A stretch of DNA of 36,277 nt, taken from the NCBI GenBank assembly GCA_937951615.1, contig CALFBH010000098.1:1-36277 (forward strand). Reading direction: 5' to 3'. This document shows positions 16,570 to 25,248 of the stretch, piece by piece (position 1 is the stretch's first letter; each line of letters starts with the position of its first letter). The notes under the pieces were generated by a model. It searched no databases. It was not told where the DNA came from and worked only from the letters and a program-made list of their open reading frames with translations. A program made the translations under genes and the position numbers. This stretch comes from an uncultured Saprospiraceae bacterium (GTDB lineage Bacteria; Bacteroidota; Bacteroidia; Chitinophagales; Saprospiraceae).

Positions 16570-17445
16570 TTAAACAATACTCCCACAACATTTCTTAAAC
16601 TTCCGCCCACTTGCACAAGGACAAGGATCATTCCGACCAATTTCTGCCTTTACGGTTATGAAAGTACGCTGAGTCATTCGTTGGTGAAAAATCTTTTCCA
16701 GGTAATCATATAAGAGCGGATGTTTGCGTTGCAATAATTTTGGACACTCAAAAAAGTACTCGCCCAGCACCGCAAAAAACTCCACCCGACTGGTCGCGCC
16801 ATAGGGATTAATGTCGCTTCGATTGGCTTCAATTTCGTCTATCTTCTGTTCAATCATGTGAAACCAGGGCAGTACATATTGCTTTTCCAGCAATAAAGAA
16901 GGCACGCCATCAATCACACCATCCGCCTTATCAATAAGATGTACAAATTCATGGATCGCAGTATTGCGTTTGTCCGATTCGTTTTCAAAACCATGCCGCA
17001 ATGCCTGCTTCGATAAGATCATTTTACCTTCCATATAGCCAGTACCGACCATGCCTAAAATGCGCCGATTTTTTCCTGTCGTTTCAAAATCATGATTAAA
17101 GCAGGAAGGGTAGAGCAGGACTTCATCCAGGTTATAATACTTCCATTCTGGAAAAGCAAAAATGGGAATCACGGCACTGGCAGCAATCAGCAATTTGTCC
17201 AAATCCTCTACTGTCGTATCTACTGCTGTGATGGTACAATTTGCCAGAAATTCCATGACCTTATATTCAAAGAGATGTTTCTGGTCGATATTCAAACCGG
17301 CATAAAAGGGAACTTCCTGTGCGAGCATGGTTTTCCAGCGTTGAGGCATCGCTTCTTCGGGTTCATCCCATTGCCGGGAAAACTTTCGATATACGCCATA
17401 GGCAACAACCAAGACAGCGAGGATGGGAAGGATTGTTGTAAACAT
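16570..17445 (-). CDS. Membrane-anchored MtfA-like zinc metallopeptidase with C-terminal SEC-C motif
   Basis: I start at the ATG at 17445, giving 291 residues and beginning [19 protein letters not shown], a transmembrane segment. A frame reaching 17565 adds residues translated from repeat DNA and is unlikely. The HEFVH zinc motif (165-169) and the downstream glutamate-containing [12 protein letters not shown] (221-232) match the MtfA (M90) peptidase family. The C-terminus [18 protein letters not shown] (271-288) is a SEC-C zinc-binding motif with Cys275, 277, 286 and 287, as found on SecA tails and other proteins. E. coli MtfA is a cytosolic protein linked to glucose-uptake control through Mlc; here the N-terminal anchor and SEC-C tail may position it near the membrane or ribosome. 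The substrate is unknown. Confidence 0.85.
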   Translation of the reverse strand: MFTTILPILAVLVVAYGVYRKFSRQWDEPEEAMPQRWKTMLAQEVPFYAGLNIDQKHLFEYKVMEFLANCTITAVDTTVEDLDKLLIAASAVIPIFAFPEWKYYNLDEVLLYPSCFNHDFETTGKNRRILGMVGTGYMEGKMILSKQALRHGFENESDKRNTAIHEFVHLIDKADGVIDGVPSLLLEKQYVLPWFHMIEQKIDEIEANRSDINPYGATSRVEFFAVLGEYFFECPKLLQRKHPLLYDYLEKIFHQRMTQRTFITVKAEIGRNDPCPCASGRKFKKCCGSIV

Positions 17446-17532
17446 TTGGCAAATATACGATGTGCGGGTGACTTCTGTTGCTTTGGGGGAGCAAATGTGT
17501 ATGTGTAAAATTGCACAGAAAATTTCCGGTAA

Positions 17533-17618
17533 TCCACCCCCTTTACCCTCTTCAAAGGGGGACAATCAACTGATAAACAAATAAATATCCCCCTTTGGAG
17601 GGGGAATAAGGGGGTGGA
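17533..17618. repeat. Imperfect inverted repeat, TCCACCCCCTT family
   Basis: Arms at 17533-17562 and 17588-17618 are about 30 bp with a 25-bp spacer. Both begin or end with TCCACCCCCTT and CAAAGGGGGA sequence in opposite orientation. It probably forms a large hairpin and looks like a dispersed intergenic repeat rather than a terminator, as no T tract follows. Confidence 0.65.
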
Positions 17619-17682
17619 CAATTATACAAAGTTGTGCAACTTTATTACACACACGGAGCAAATCGCACCATCTCCATCGCCC

Positions 17683-17800
17683 ATGGTTAAAAACCATCGG
17701 CTACCAAATAAACCGTGTCTAAGACACTTTGTACAGTCGTTAAATTGAAAGGCTGTCAAAGATAGCGACGAACGATTTGGTAGCCAATGAATGTATTCAT
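17683..17800. repeat. Compound inverted repeat flanked by small hairpins
   Basis: GGCTACCAAAT (17699-17709) is repeated exactly inverted at 17775-17785. Outside each arm sits a 6-bp hairpin: ATGGTT-AAA-AACCAT at 17683-17697 and ATGAAT-GT-ATTCAT at 17787-17800. The 65-bp centre holds no gene. The symmetric design suggests a small mobile or dispersed element. Confidence 0.5.
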
Positions 17801-17844
17801 GGATACTTGTGCCATTTGATTGAATCTTCTTTTTGCAGGCATAA

Positions 17845-18114
17845 AATCGGAAAAACCAGCAACATAATATATTATACTTTCAATCGTCTCAAAACATAGT
17901 TGCTGTTGATTTAATTTCGGGCAATGTTATTTCAACTAATCCAATCGTTGACCAAAGTCAAAATGATGCAGCAGCGCTGACTGTCGATACCTTATGCAAC
18001 AGCATACCAACAGTAGGTGAATGGGGCTTAATTATACTCTCTTTGATTTTGTTGATTTTTGGGGTTGTAGGTGTTCGTGAGATAGTGCCTTCGGCATCAA
18101 GTTCTCGTGGATAG
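17845..18114 (+). pseudogene. Remnant of a secreted protein gene ending in an IPTL-CTERM-like tail
   Basis: After a TAA at 17842 the frame is open to the TAG at 18112-18114 but contains no ATG. Translated, it has the pattern ...NSIPTVGEWGLIILSL (codons from about 17998), then a hydrophobic stretch ILLIFGVVGVRE and a short tail rich in serine. The PT.GEWGLIIL motif plus transmembrane helix is that of IPTL-CTERM-like protein-sorting tails at the C-terminus of exported proteins. Upstream residues (VDLISGNVI, DQSQNDAAAL) could be the end of the lost ectodomain. No start and no 5' coding part are visible, so I call it a fragment left by deletion or rearrangement. It is flanked on both sides by inverted repeats. 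Confidence 0.6.
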
Positions 18115-18127
18115 AAGAAAAATAGAT

Positions 18128-18291
18128 GAATGTTGAATATCGAACAGATGAATATCGAATTACGAAGTAGTAACCAGAGTGAATTATGAATGTTAGAAAG
18201 GAAGACATATCAGGTAAAACCGGAATGCTGAGATAAATTGGGGAACAAAACACTTCGTTATTCGGTGTTCAATATTCGTTATTCGATATTC
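18128..18291. repeat. Imperfect inverted repeat of GAATATCGAA-type sequence
   Basis: A 41-bp arm at 18128-18168 and a 40-bp arm at 18252-18291 are related as imperfect reverse complements; the outer 17 positions match at 14. Each arm itself consists of short ATTCG/CGAAT steps. From 18292 to 18373 only low-complexity CCAATATCCC-like sequence is seen. Confidence 0.6.
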
Positions 18292-18373
18292 AAAATATAC
18301 CTTTTTATTTAGTGCAGGAGGCACTAGTTTCCCAATATCCCATTTTCCTAATATCCTACTTCCCAATACGCAA

Positions 18374-19039
18374 TCAATCAAAAGCCCGCAGCAAAAACTC
18401 CCGAACTGGTTTTGCAGCATGGTAATGTTCCATAATCAAATCGGGCAACTTAGGCGATAAAATATGCTTGGCGTCCAATGTTGCTCCATAATAAAACTGC
18501 TTATTGTATAGGAGTGGTTCTGTCTGGGCAGCTTCTTTAAACTCTTTTGGCAATACTTTATTCTTTTCGCCTTTGAGCGTTCCGTATTTCTTTTTGAAAT
18601 TTTTATCATTTAAAACGGCTTGAAAGCCTGTCGGATCTTGCGCAATTTCAGCCCGGATACGCTGCAACTGCTTTGTATCACAACCATACACGCCGCCATA
18701 AATCTGGACAGCGTCAGGACTCAATTCAAAATACAAGCCAGGATAACTTTTATCTTTTCTTCCCTTTGCGGAAATGATGGCAGAATTATTTGTTTTATAA
18801 GGTGTTTTATCTTTGGAAAAGCGAATGTCCCGATTGATACGGAAAATGGAATCTTTTGCTGTGGTGGCAATTGTAGGGTCAGCCGCAGCAATTCTGTCAA
18901 TCATCAAAGCCACAAAACTTTTGAACGGTTCTTTGACCGAAGAAGCATAACGTTTTCTATTGATGTCAAACCAGTCTTTATGGTTGTTTTGCGACAATTC
19001 TTTGAAAAATTCCAGATAATCAGCAGAGAAATAAGACAT
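18374..19039 (-). CDS. DUF2461 domain-containing protein
   Basis: The 221-residue protein begins MSYFSADYLEFFKELSQNN and contains KDWFDINRKRY, FRINRDIRFSKDKTPYKTN and YPGLYFELSPD, the hallmark stretches of the DUF2461 (TIGR02453) family. The domain fills nearly the whole protein. No signal peptide or membrane segment is visible, so it should be cytoplasmic. The biochemical function of the family is not established. A frame extending to 19171 exists, but its extra residues derive from intergenic repeat sequence; the ATG at 19039 fits the family start. No operon partner is evident, and secDF is divergent. Confidence 0.85.
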   Translation of the reverse strand: MSYFSADYLEFFKELSQNNHKDWFDINRKRYASSVKEPFKSFVALMIDRIAAADPTIATTAKDSIFRINRDIRFSKDKTPYKTNNSAIISAKGRKDKSYPGLYFELSPDAVQIYGGVYGCDTKQLQRIRAEIAQDPTGFQAVLNDKNFKKKYGTLKGEKNKVLPKEFKEAAQTEPLLYNKQFYYGATLDAKHILSPKLPDLIMEHYHAAKPVREFLLRAFD

Positions 19040-19147
19040 GTTATAGTGATTAGTATGTTGGTAATTAGTGAGTTGCCAAGATACAAAAAAATAGTAGCTA
19101 TCGATAATAAACTGCTTGGAGAACAAATCTGTTGTGTAGCTATTTTT

Positions 19148-19206
19148 TCTCGCTAAGGCGCAAAGCCGCAAAGTGTGTTTTTCTTCGCGTCTTTGCGTCT
19201 TTGCGA
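19148..19206. repeat. Imperfect inverted repeat, CGCAAAG family
   Basis: A 25-bp arm at 19148-19172 and its inverted copy at 19182-19206 match at 21 positions, with a 9-bp loop. Each arm is built from GCAAAG steps. It lies in the 362-bp divergent region between the DUF2461 gene and secDF. Similar CGCAAAG repeats are common between genes of Bacteroidota. Confidence 0.65.
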
Positions 19207-19304
19207 GAGAATTTTTGCCGAGCAGAATTTAGAGTACGTAACACAATAAGACATAAATACCTGAATACTTCTACCTAAATACTTCAAAAGTTCGGTGAAC
19301 TTCG

Positions 19305-19312
19305 TATATTTG
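19305..19312 (+). promoter_or_regulatory. Predicted -7 box for secDF
   Basis: TATATTTG matches TAnnTTTG exactly and lies 89 bp before the start codon. No clear TTG is found at the expected -33 position, so only the -7 element supports this call. Confidence 0.4.
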
Positions 19313-19401
19313 CACGCATTTTTGAAAAGTTCTATTAAAAAGATACATAAATCAATATCGTTTTCAATAAGTTTAATCATTGAAAATCAAATAAATATCT
19401 C

Positions 19402-22400
19402 ATGCAAGGTAAAGGTCTAGTTAAGTTTTTTCTCGTTTTAATACTTCTGGTAATTGCATACCAGTTTTTGCTGATTCTACCTACGCGTAGCGAAGAAAGA
19501 AAGGCAGAAGCTTATGGGCTTACCACAACACCTGATAATCCTGAAGTAGGGGAACGCTACTTTCTTGATTCAATTGCGAATAAAAGCATTCTGAATCTGG
19601 GCATCAAAAAATACACCTATCAGGAACTCAAAAAGCAGCAACTGGCTTTGGGGCTGGATTTGCAGGGCGGTATGAGTGTAGTGATGCAGGTGGATTTGGT
19701 TGATTTGGTGAAAAAAATGTCGGGTGGTAGCAATGATCCGGAATTTTTGGCAGCGACGAGAAGCGCGAAAGAACAAATGACGCTAACATCTGGTCAGGAC
19801 TATATCAGTCTGTTCAGAGATGCTTATAATAAAGAAGCACCTGGAAAAGGACTGGCGAATATTTTTGCAGCCAATCGTGATTTGAGCGAAGACATCAATA
19901 TCAATTCTACAGATGATGAAGTCGTTCAATTGCTACGTAGTAAAGGAGATGAAACGGTAGCACGAACTTTTGAGTTGATGAAAAAGCGGATTGACAAATT
20001 GGGCGTTATGCAGCCTAATGTCACATTGGATGAGCGTGTGGATCGTATTATTGTAGAATTGCCAGGTGTCAGAAATCCTGAACGGGCGAAAGAGTACCTT
20101 CAAAATACAGCAAAACTTCAGTTCTGGGAAGTGTATCGCTCTACTGACCAGGAAATAGCTGGAGACTTGAATCGTATTGATGCGATACTCAAAGCAGCAA
20201 ATGCTACAAGTGAGACAGAAGAAGATCAAAAAGAAGAAATTCCAACCATTACAGATATAGACAGCACTGAAATGGAATTTGACGATCTTGGTAATCGTAC
20301 AGATGAATTTTATACAGAAAACAGAGATGCACTAGACGCACAAGCAGCAAAAGAACTTGCTGTCGATAATAGCTTTAATAATGACGGTCCACTACTCAGC
20401 AAATTGCGCCTGACAGGACCACAAGAATATGGACAAGCTGTACATGGTGTAGCAAATGCACGTGATACTGCCGAGCTAACTACCCTGCTGAAAAGCCGTG
20501 AAGTAATGGCTAATTTGCCTGGAGATGTTTTGTTTCAGTGGTCAGCAAAACCAGCTCGCGACCAAGAGCGCAAGTTTACTGACGATTATATGTTATATGC
20601 GATGAAAACGAATCGCAGAGAAGTTGCACCATTGGAAGGCGATAAAGTGATTGATGCAGACAGAGATTTGGATCAGCAGAATAATGAGTATGTCGTGAAT
20701 GTAGCCATGAGCCAAGAAGGAGCGAAGATTTGGGGTAAGATGACAGAGAAAAATGTCAATCGTGAAATAGCTATTGTATTGGATGGAGAAGTTATTTCTG
20801 CACCAAATGTAAATGAACCAATTAAAGGTGGACGCTCACGTATCACAGGTAATTTTGCACCAGATGAAGCAACTGAGTTTTCCAACCTGCTGAAAGTAGG
20901 CGCACTACCTGCCGATACAGAAATCATCGAATCTTCTATAGTTGGACCGACTATGGGAGCTAGTAATGTGAAATCTGGTTTGATGTCACTTGCAGTTGGT
21001 GTGGCACTGGTACTCTTATTTATGATTTTATACTATGGATCAGGTGGGGTATTTTCTATCATTGCCCTGGTTGCCAACCTATTTTTTATTATCGGTGCTT
21101 TGTCTTCTATTGGTACAGTACTGACGATGGCGGGTATTGCTGGTATCGTACTGACCATTGGTATGGCGGTAGATGCCAACGTTATCATATACGAGCGTAT
21201 CCGAGAAGAACTACGAGCCGGGAAAACGATGGGAACCGCCATACGCGATGGTTTCCAGGCCTCCTATTCTGCGATTATTGATGCCAACGTCACGACTATC
21301 CTGACGGCAATGGTATTGGCTTATTTTGGTACTGGACCGATTAAAGGTTTTGCAGTTGTTTTGATTGTAGGTGTATTGTCTTCCTTATTCGCGGCAGTAT
21401 TGCTGACGCGCCTGATGATTGACTGGTGGACGAGCAAAGACAGAGGCATCAGCTTCTCTACGCCGATGTTTAAGAATGCTTTTGCCAATATGAATTTTGA
21501 CTTTGTAGGTAAAGGAAAAATAGCTTTGATTGGTTCTGGTATTTTTATCCTGATTGGTTTGGGTTCTATGCTGACAAGAGGTTTTGAATTGGGAGTAGAT
21601 TTTACAGGAGGACGTTCTTATACCGTTTTAATGGATAATGACATTGATACGGATAAGATGCGTAGTACGCTGACCAAGGTATTTGAGGACGCGGCACCTG
21701 TAGTAAAAACATTTGGTAGCAGTAATCAAATTGAAGTCACGACCTCTTATATGATTGATGATATTTCGGATGATGCAGATAAGCAGGTTTTAACGGCTTT
21801 GTATAATGGTGTAAACCAATACGCAGGTGGTAACATAAGTAGAGCACAATTTGATGGAGACAATGCAACGAATGCAGTCTTACAGCGTTCTAGTAAAACA
21901 GGACCTACGATTGCAGATGATATTCTTACGAGTTCTATTCTTTCTACAATAGTTGCATTATTATTGATCTTTGCCTATATCTGGATACGATTCAGAAAAT
22001 GGCAATATAGTTTGGGGGCAGTTGCAGCATTATTCCATGATGTACTGATTCTTTTGTCTATCTTCTCTTTACTGCGTGGTATTATGCCTTTCTCTTTAGA
22101 GATCAATCAGGCATTTATCGCAGCCTTGCTGACGGTCGTTGGTTACTCGATAAATGATACGGTGGTTGTATTTGACCGTATTCGTGAGTTCTTCGATTCT
22201 TATACAGGAAAAAGCAAAAAAGAAGTGATCAATCTTGGTGTGAACAATACGATTAGTCGTACTGTCATTACCTCGCTGACCACTTTATTTGTGGTACTGA
22301 TTCTTTTCATCTTTGGAGGAGCAGTCATTAGAGGTTTTGCTTTCGCTTTATTGATTGGTATTTTGGCGGGTACCTATTCTTCTGTATTCATTGCAACACC

Positions 22401-22497
22401 TGTTGTGAATCTACTGACGAAAGAAGGCGATTTGAAAAAAGTAAAAACTGCCAGTACTGGCAAGAAAGGTTACCAAAGAAAAGTAGCCGCAGAATAA
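19402..22497 (+). CDS. secDF: Fused protein translocase subunit SecDF
   Basis: The 1031-residue product joins SecD and SecF, as is usual in Bacteroidota; E. coli keeps them as proteins of about 615 and 323 residues. The N-terminus has one membrane helix (about 7-26). LGLDLQGGM (83-91) is the SecD signature. An acidic insert rich in Glu/Asp (about 272-330) lies in the periplasmic part. Five SecD membrane helices follow from about residue 523, including GMAVDANVIIYERIREE. The SecF half starts near residue 690 with LGVDFTGGRS (about 730) and has its own helices with NDTVVVFDRIREF. SecDF uses the proton gradient to help pull proteins through SecYEG, the first export step for lipoproteins and T9SS cargo such as those in this window. 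A -7 box lies upstream and a strong terminator follows, so it is probably transcribed alone. Confidence 0.97.
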   Translation: MQGKGLVKFFLVLILLVIAYQFLLILPTRSEERKAEAYGLTTTPDNPEVGERYFLDSIANKSILNLGIKKYTYQELKKQQLALGLDLQGGMSVVMQVDLVDLVKKMSGGSNDPEFLAATRSAKEQMTLTSGQDYISLFRDAYNKEAPGKGLANIFAANRDLSEDININSTDDEVVQLLRSKGDETVARTFELMKKRIDKLGVMQPNVTLDERVDRIIVELPGVRNPERAKEYLQNTAKLQFWEVYRSTDQEIAGDLNRIDAILKAANATSETEEDQKEEIPTITDIDSTEMEFDDLGNRTDEFYTENRDALDAQAAKELAVDNSFNNDGPLLSKLRLTGPQEYGQAVHGVANARDTAELTTLLKSREVMANLPGDVLFQWSAKPARDQERKFTDDYMLYAMKTNRREVAPLEGDKVIDADRDLDQQNNEYVVNVAMSQEGAKIWGKMTEKNVNREIAIVLDGEVISAPNVNEPIKGGRSRITGNFAPDEATEFSNLLKVGALPADTEIIESSIVGPTMGASNVKSGLMSLAVGVALVLLFMILYYGSGGVFSIIALVANLFFIIGALSSIGTVLTMAGIAGIVLTIGMAVDANVIIYERIREELRAGKTMGTAIRDGFQASYSAIIDANVTTILTAMVLAYFGTGPIKGFAVVLIVGVLSSLFAAVLLTRLMIDWWTSKDRGISFSTPMFKNAFANMNFDFVGKGKIALIGSGIFILIGLGSMLTRGFELGVDFTGGRSYTVLMDNDIDTDKMRSTLTKVFEDAAPVVKTFGSSNQIEVTTSYMIDDISDDADKQVLTALYNGVNQYAGGNISRAQFDGDNATNAVLQRSSKTGPTIADDILTSSILSTIVALLLIFAYIWIRFRKWQYSLGAVAALFHDVLILLSIFSLLRGIMPFSLEINQAFIAALLTVVGYSINDTVVVFDRIREFFDSYTGKSKKEVINLGVNNTISRTVITSLTTLFVVLILFIFGGAVIRGFAFALLIGILAGTYSSVFIATPVVNLLTKEGDLKKVKTASTGKKGYQRKVAAE

Positions 22498-22548
22498 AAA
22501 CAAGAAGTATAAAAATTTGTGATTAAAAAATCACATACACGGTTTATG

Positions 22549-22580
22549 GCCTCACCTTCGGGTGGGGCTTTTTTATTTTT
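22549..22580 (+). terminator. Rho-independent terminator of secDF
   Basis: An 8-bp stem (22549-22556 with 22561-22568, one T-G pair) closed by a C(TTCG)G tetraloop is followed by a run of T with one A (22569-22580). It lies 52 bp after the secDF stop. Confidence 0.92.
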
Positions 22581-22685
22581 ACAACTCAATTACAAAACAT
22601 AAAGTCAGGAAATACATTTTATACATAAAAAATCATAATTTTATGGGTTGTAAATTTTTAAATAATTATTAATTACTGACATGTT

Positions 22686-23945
22686 ATGAAAAGAATCTAT
22701 TTACCCTTACTTTTTATTGGGCTGATGACAAGTATGTTGTTGGCACAAAATCCGAATGACTGTGATGGCGCACGTTATTCCTCAGAGGTTTTTACAGACG
22801 TAACTTCTACAACAGTTAAATTTGGAGAAAATACTGATTATCAAGGCGATTTTCAGGAACTCTACATGGATATTTATGAACCTGTAGGCGATGTGGCGGC
22901 TGAACGTCCGGTTGTTATTATGGCTTTTGGAGGAAGCTTTATTGGCGGTGATCGTTCTTTGATGCAGGCGCATTGCGAGCGTTTTGCCCGTAAGGGATAC
23001 ATTGGAGTGGCGATTGATTATCGCCTATATGAGATAGACGTATTTAACCTGCCAGATTCTATTGTGATGCTGGATGTCGTGGTGAAAGCTGTTGCGGATA
23101 TGAAGGCAGCGGTGCGTTATCTTCGCAAGGATGCAGCAACCGACAATACCTTCAGAGTTGATTCTGATTTTATATTTGTCGGAGGAGAATCGGCTGGTGG
23201 AATTGTCGCTTTACACACAGCTTATCTCCGTGCTGATGATGTGACCTTGGGGAATGTTCCACAATATATAACAGATGCAGTGGATGTCAATGGTGGTTAT
23301 GAAGGTGATACAGATGATCCTGCAAATTCAGGGATGGGTTATTCTTCTGAAGTGCAGGGTGTGGTGAATTATTTTGGAGCTTTGCACCGCCGGTATTGGC
23401 TGGATAGTGATGATGCGCCATTGATTAGCTTACATGGAACAGCCGATGATGTTGTCCCTTATAATCATGGTTATGCCAACATCGGTTTTGATATTGTCAC
23501 GCTGGACGGTAGTGGTGTGATGCATCCTACTGCTGATGCTGTTGGGATAAATAATTACCTAATTACAGTACCAGGTGGCGGACATGGTACATTCGATCAG
23601 TCTTACTGGGAGGAAATGGCTTTACAATCCGGTATTTTCTTAGAAGGAATAGTTTGTGAAGGTGTTAATGTCGGAATTGAAGAAGGCGAGGATGTCAGTC
23701 GCCAGGTAGTGGCTGCACCCAATCCAGCTACAGATCGTATCTCTATTGGCTTTAATGGCTTAAATGAAGCATACAACCTGACTTTGCACAATGCATTGGG
23801 TCAGACGATAGCAACTTACGATAATCAAACAGCAGACCGTTTTGACTTGGACAGAAATAACCTAGCTGCCGGTTTGTATATGATACATATTGATTTTGAA
23901 AACACTGACCTTGCTCCTGTGAATAAGCGGGTGGTTTTTAGGTAA
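22686..23945 (+). CDS. Secreted alpha/beta-hydrolase (esterase-like) with T9SS type A sorting domain
   Basis: The 419-residue protein has a signal peptide ending near LLAQ (about 21), then an alpha/beta-hydrolase domain of carboxylesterase type. FGGSFIGGD (81-89) is a probable oxyanion region. The nucleophile is Ser169 in GESAG, the acid is probably Asp254 in HGTADD, and the base His300 in GGGHG. From about residue 338 a C-terminal domain runs AAPNPATDRISI...LYNA-type sequence...AAGLYMIHI...KRVVFR, a T9SS type A (Por secretion tail) domain. The enzyme is thus predicted to be exported and to cut an ester outside the cell; the substrate is unknown. A close paralogue follows 111 bp later. Polyhydroxyalkanoate depolymerase or feruloyl esterase activity would be compatible but cannot be read from sequence. 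Confidence 0.87.
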   Translation: MKRIYLPLLFIGLMTSMLLAQNPNDCDGARYSSEVFTDVTSTTVKFGENTDYQGDFQELYMDIYEPVGDVAAERPVVIMAFGGSFIGGDRSLMQAHCERFARKGYIGVAIDYRLYEIDVFNLPDSIVMLDVVVKAVADMKAAVRYLRKDAATDNTFRVDSDFIFVGGESAGGIVALHTAYLRADDVTLGNVPQYITDAVDVNGGYEGDTDDPANSGMGYSSEVQGVVNYFGALHRRYWLDSDDAPLISLHGTADDVVPYNHGYANIGFDIVTLDGSGVMHPTADAVGINNYLITVPGGGHGTFDQSYWEEMALQSGIFLEGIVCEGVNVGIEEGEDVSRQVVAAPNPATDRISIGFNGLNEAYNLTLHNALGQTIATYDNQTADRFDLDRNNLAAGLYMIHIDFENTDLAPVNKRVVFR

Positions 23946-24006
23946 ATTTGCTTCGCAAAATAATCACTATTGTATAAACACTATAAACTTCTTTGACCAG
24001 CGTTGA

Positions 24007-24032
24007 TAGGCACAATTCATGGATTGTGCCTA
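24007..24032. repeat. Hairpin repeat TAGGCACAAT / ATTGTGCCTA
   Basis: A perfect 10-bp stem with a 6-base loop lies between the two esterase genes. It is followed by CCCATTT, not a T run, so it fits a dispersed hairpin repeat better than a strong terminator, though it could weaken readthrough. Confidence 0.6.
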
Positions 24033-24056
24033 CCCATTTAAAAAATCATAAATGTT

Positions 24057-25235
24057 ATGAAAAAAATATATATGCTATGGCTCGCAGGAGTCTTTGCGAC
24101 AGCTTTGTCTGCTCAAAACCCAAATACCTGTGATGGCACACGTTATACCACAGAAATCTTTGCAAATGTAACTTCTACAACGGTTAAATTTGGAGAAAAT
24201 ACGGATTATCAGGGCGATTTTCAGGAATTGTACATGGATATTTATGAGCCTGTAGGCGATGTGGCGGCTGAACGTCCGGTTGTTGTCATGGCTTTTGGAG
24301 GAAGCTTTATTAGCGGTGATCGTTCTTTGATGCAGGCGCATTGCGAGCGTTTTGCCCGTAAGGGTTATATTGGTGTAGCGATTGATTATCGTTTGTATGA
24401 AATCAATATATTCAATCTGCCCGACTCAATTATAATGATGGATGTGGTCGTGAAAGCTGTTGCAGATATGAAGGCGGCTGTGCGCTATCTCCGCAAAGAT
24501 GCAGCAACGACTAATACGTTTAAAATTAATCCTGACTTTGTATTTGTCGGAGGAGAATCTGCAGGAGGTATTGCGGCTTTGCATACGGCATATTTACGTC
24601 CCGATGATGTAGCAAATGTCCCACAATATGTAACAGATGCAGTGGATGCGAATGGTGGCTATGAAGGCGATACAGATGACCCTGCAAATTCGGCAATGGG
24701 CTATTCTTCTGAAGTACAGGGCGTCGTGAATTACTTCGGTGCTTTGCATCGCCGGTATTGGATAGATAGTGATGATCCTCCATTGATTAGCCTTCATGGA
24801 ACAGCCGATGATGTTGTTCCTTATAATCATGGTTTTGCAAATATCGGCTTTGATATAATTTCCTTAGATGGAAGTGGAGTTTTACATCCTTATGCTGATG
24901 GTGTTGGACTTGTTAATCAACTCATTACTGTTCCTGGTGGTGGACATGGTGATTTTCCGCAGGTGTATTGGGATAGTATGTATGTGGCTTCCGGTCATTT
25001 TCTGAAAGCGATTATTTGTGCGGACAATGTAGCTTGCCCAGTGGATCTTATTGTCGATGATAATCCTGTCTCATCAGGAATATACCAGGGGGGGAATACT
25101 GTTTTTTCGGAATCTACTATAGACTTGGGGAGTCAGGTGATTTATAAAGCTGGGCAAATTATTGAATTAGGGAATGGGTTTACAGCTACAGACTGTGAGT
25201 TTTCAGCAATTATAGAAACTTGTGGAGGAGGATAG
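24057..25235 (+). CDS. Secreted alpha/beta-hydrolase paralogue with a different C-terminal domain
   Basis: The first 325 or so of 392 residues are about 85-90% identical by eye to the preceding esterase, including signal peptide layout and the triad Ser168 (GESAG), Asp251 (HGTADD) and His297 (GGGHG). The sorting domain of the first copy is missing. From about residue 331 there is a short domain with YQGGNTVFSESTI, GSQVIYKAGQIIELGNGFT and a terminal EFSAIIETC. This pattern occurs at the C-terminus of many Bacteroidota surface proteins (three-coathanger-like stack) and usually precedes or replaces a sorting signal. No type A tail follows, so export beyond the periplasm is uncertain. The stop is 13 bp from the end of the convergent kinase gene. 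Confidence 0.86.
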   Translation: MKKIYMLWLAGVFATALSAQNPNTCDGTRYTTEIFANVTSTTVKFGENTDYQGDFQELYMDIYEPVGDVAAERPVVVMAFGGSFISGDRSLMQAHCERFARKGYIGVAIDYRLYEINIFNLPDSIIMMDVVVKAVADMKAAVRYLRKDAATTNTFKINPDFVFVGGESAGGIAALHTAYLRPDDVANVPQYVTDAVDANGGYEGDTDDPANSAMGYSSEVQGVVNYFGALHRRYWIDSDDPPLISLHGTADDVVPYNHGFANIGFDIISLDGSGVLHPYADGVGLVNQLITVPGGGHGDFPQVYWDSMYVASGHFLKAIICADNVACPVDLIVDDNPVSSGIYQGGNTVFSESTIDLGSQVIYKAGQIIELGNGFTATDCEFSAIIETCGGG

Positions 25236-25248
25236 CCTATAATCTTGC

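Noticed and set aside
17092-17508. Plus-strand frame of 138 codons
   Set aside because: It lies opposite the well-supported metallopeptidase gene and shows no recognisable motif.
17446-17565. Upstream extension of the metallopeptidase frame
   Set aside because: Its codons lie partly in the TCCACCCCCTT inverted repeat and precede a clear membrane-helix start at 17445.
18620-19156. Plus-strand frame of 178 codons
   Set aside because: It is the antisense of the DUF2461 gene and has no family-like features.
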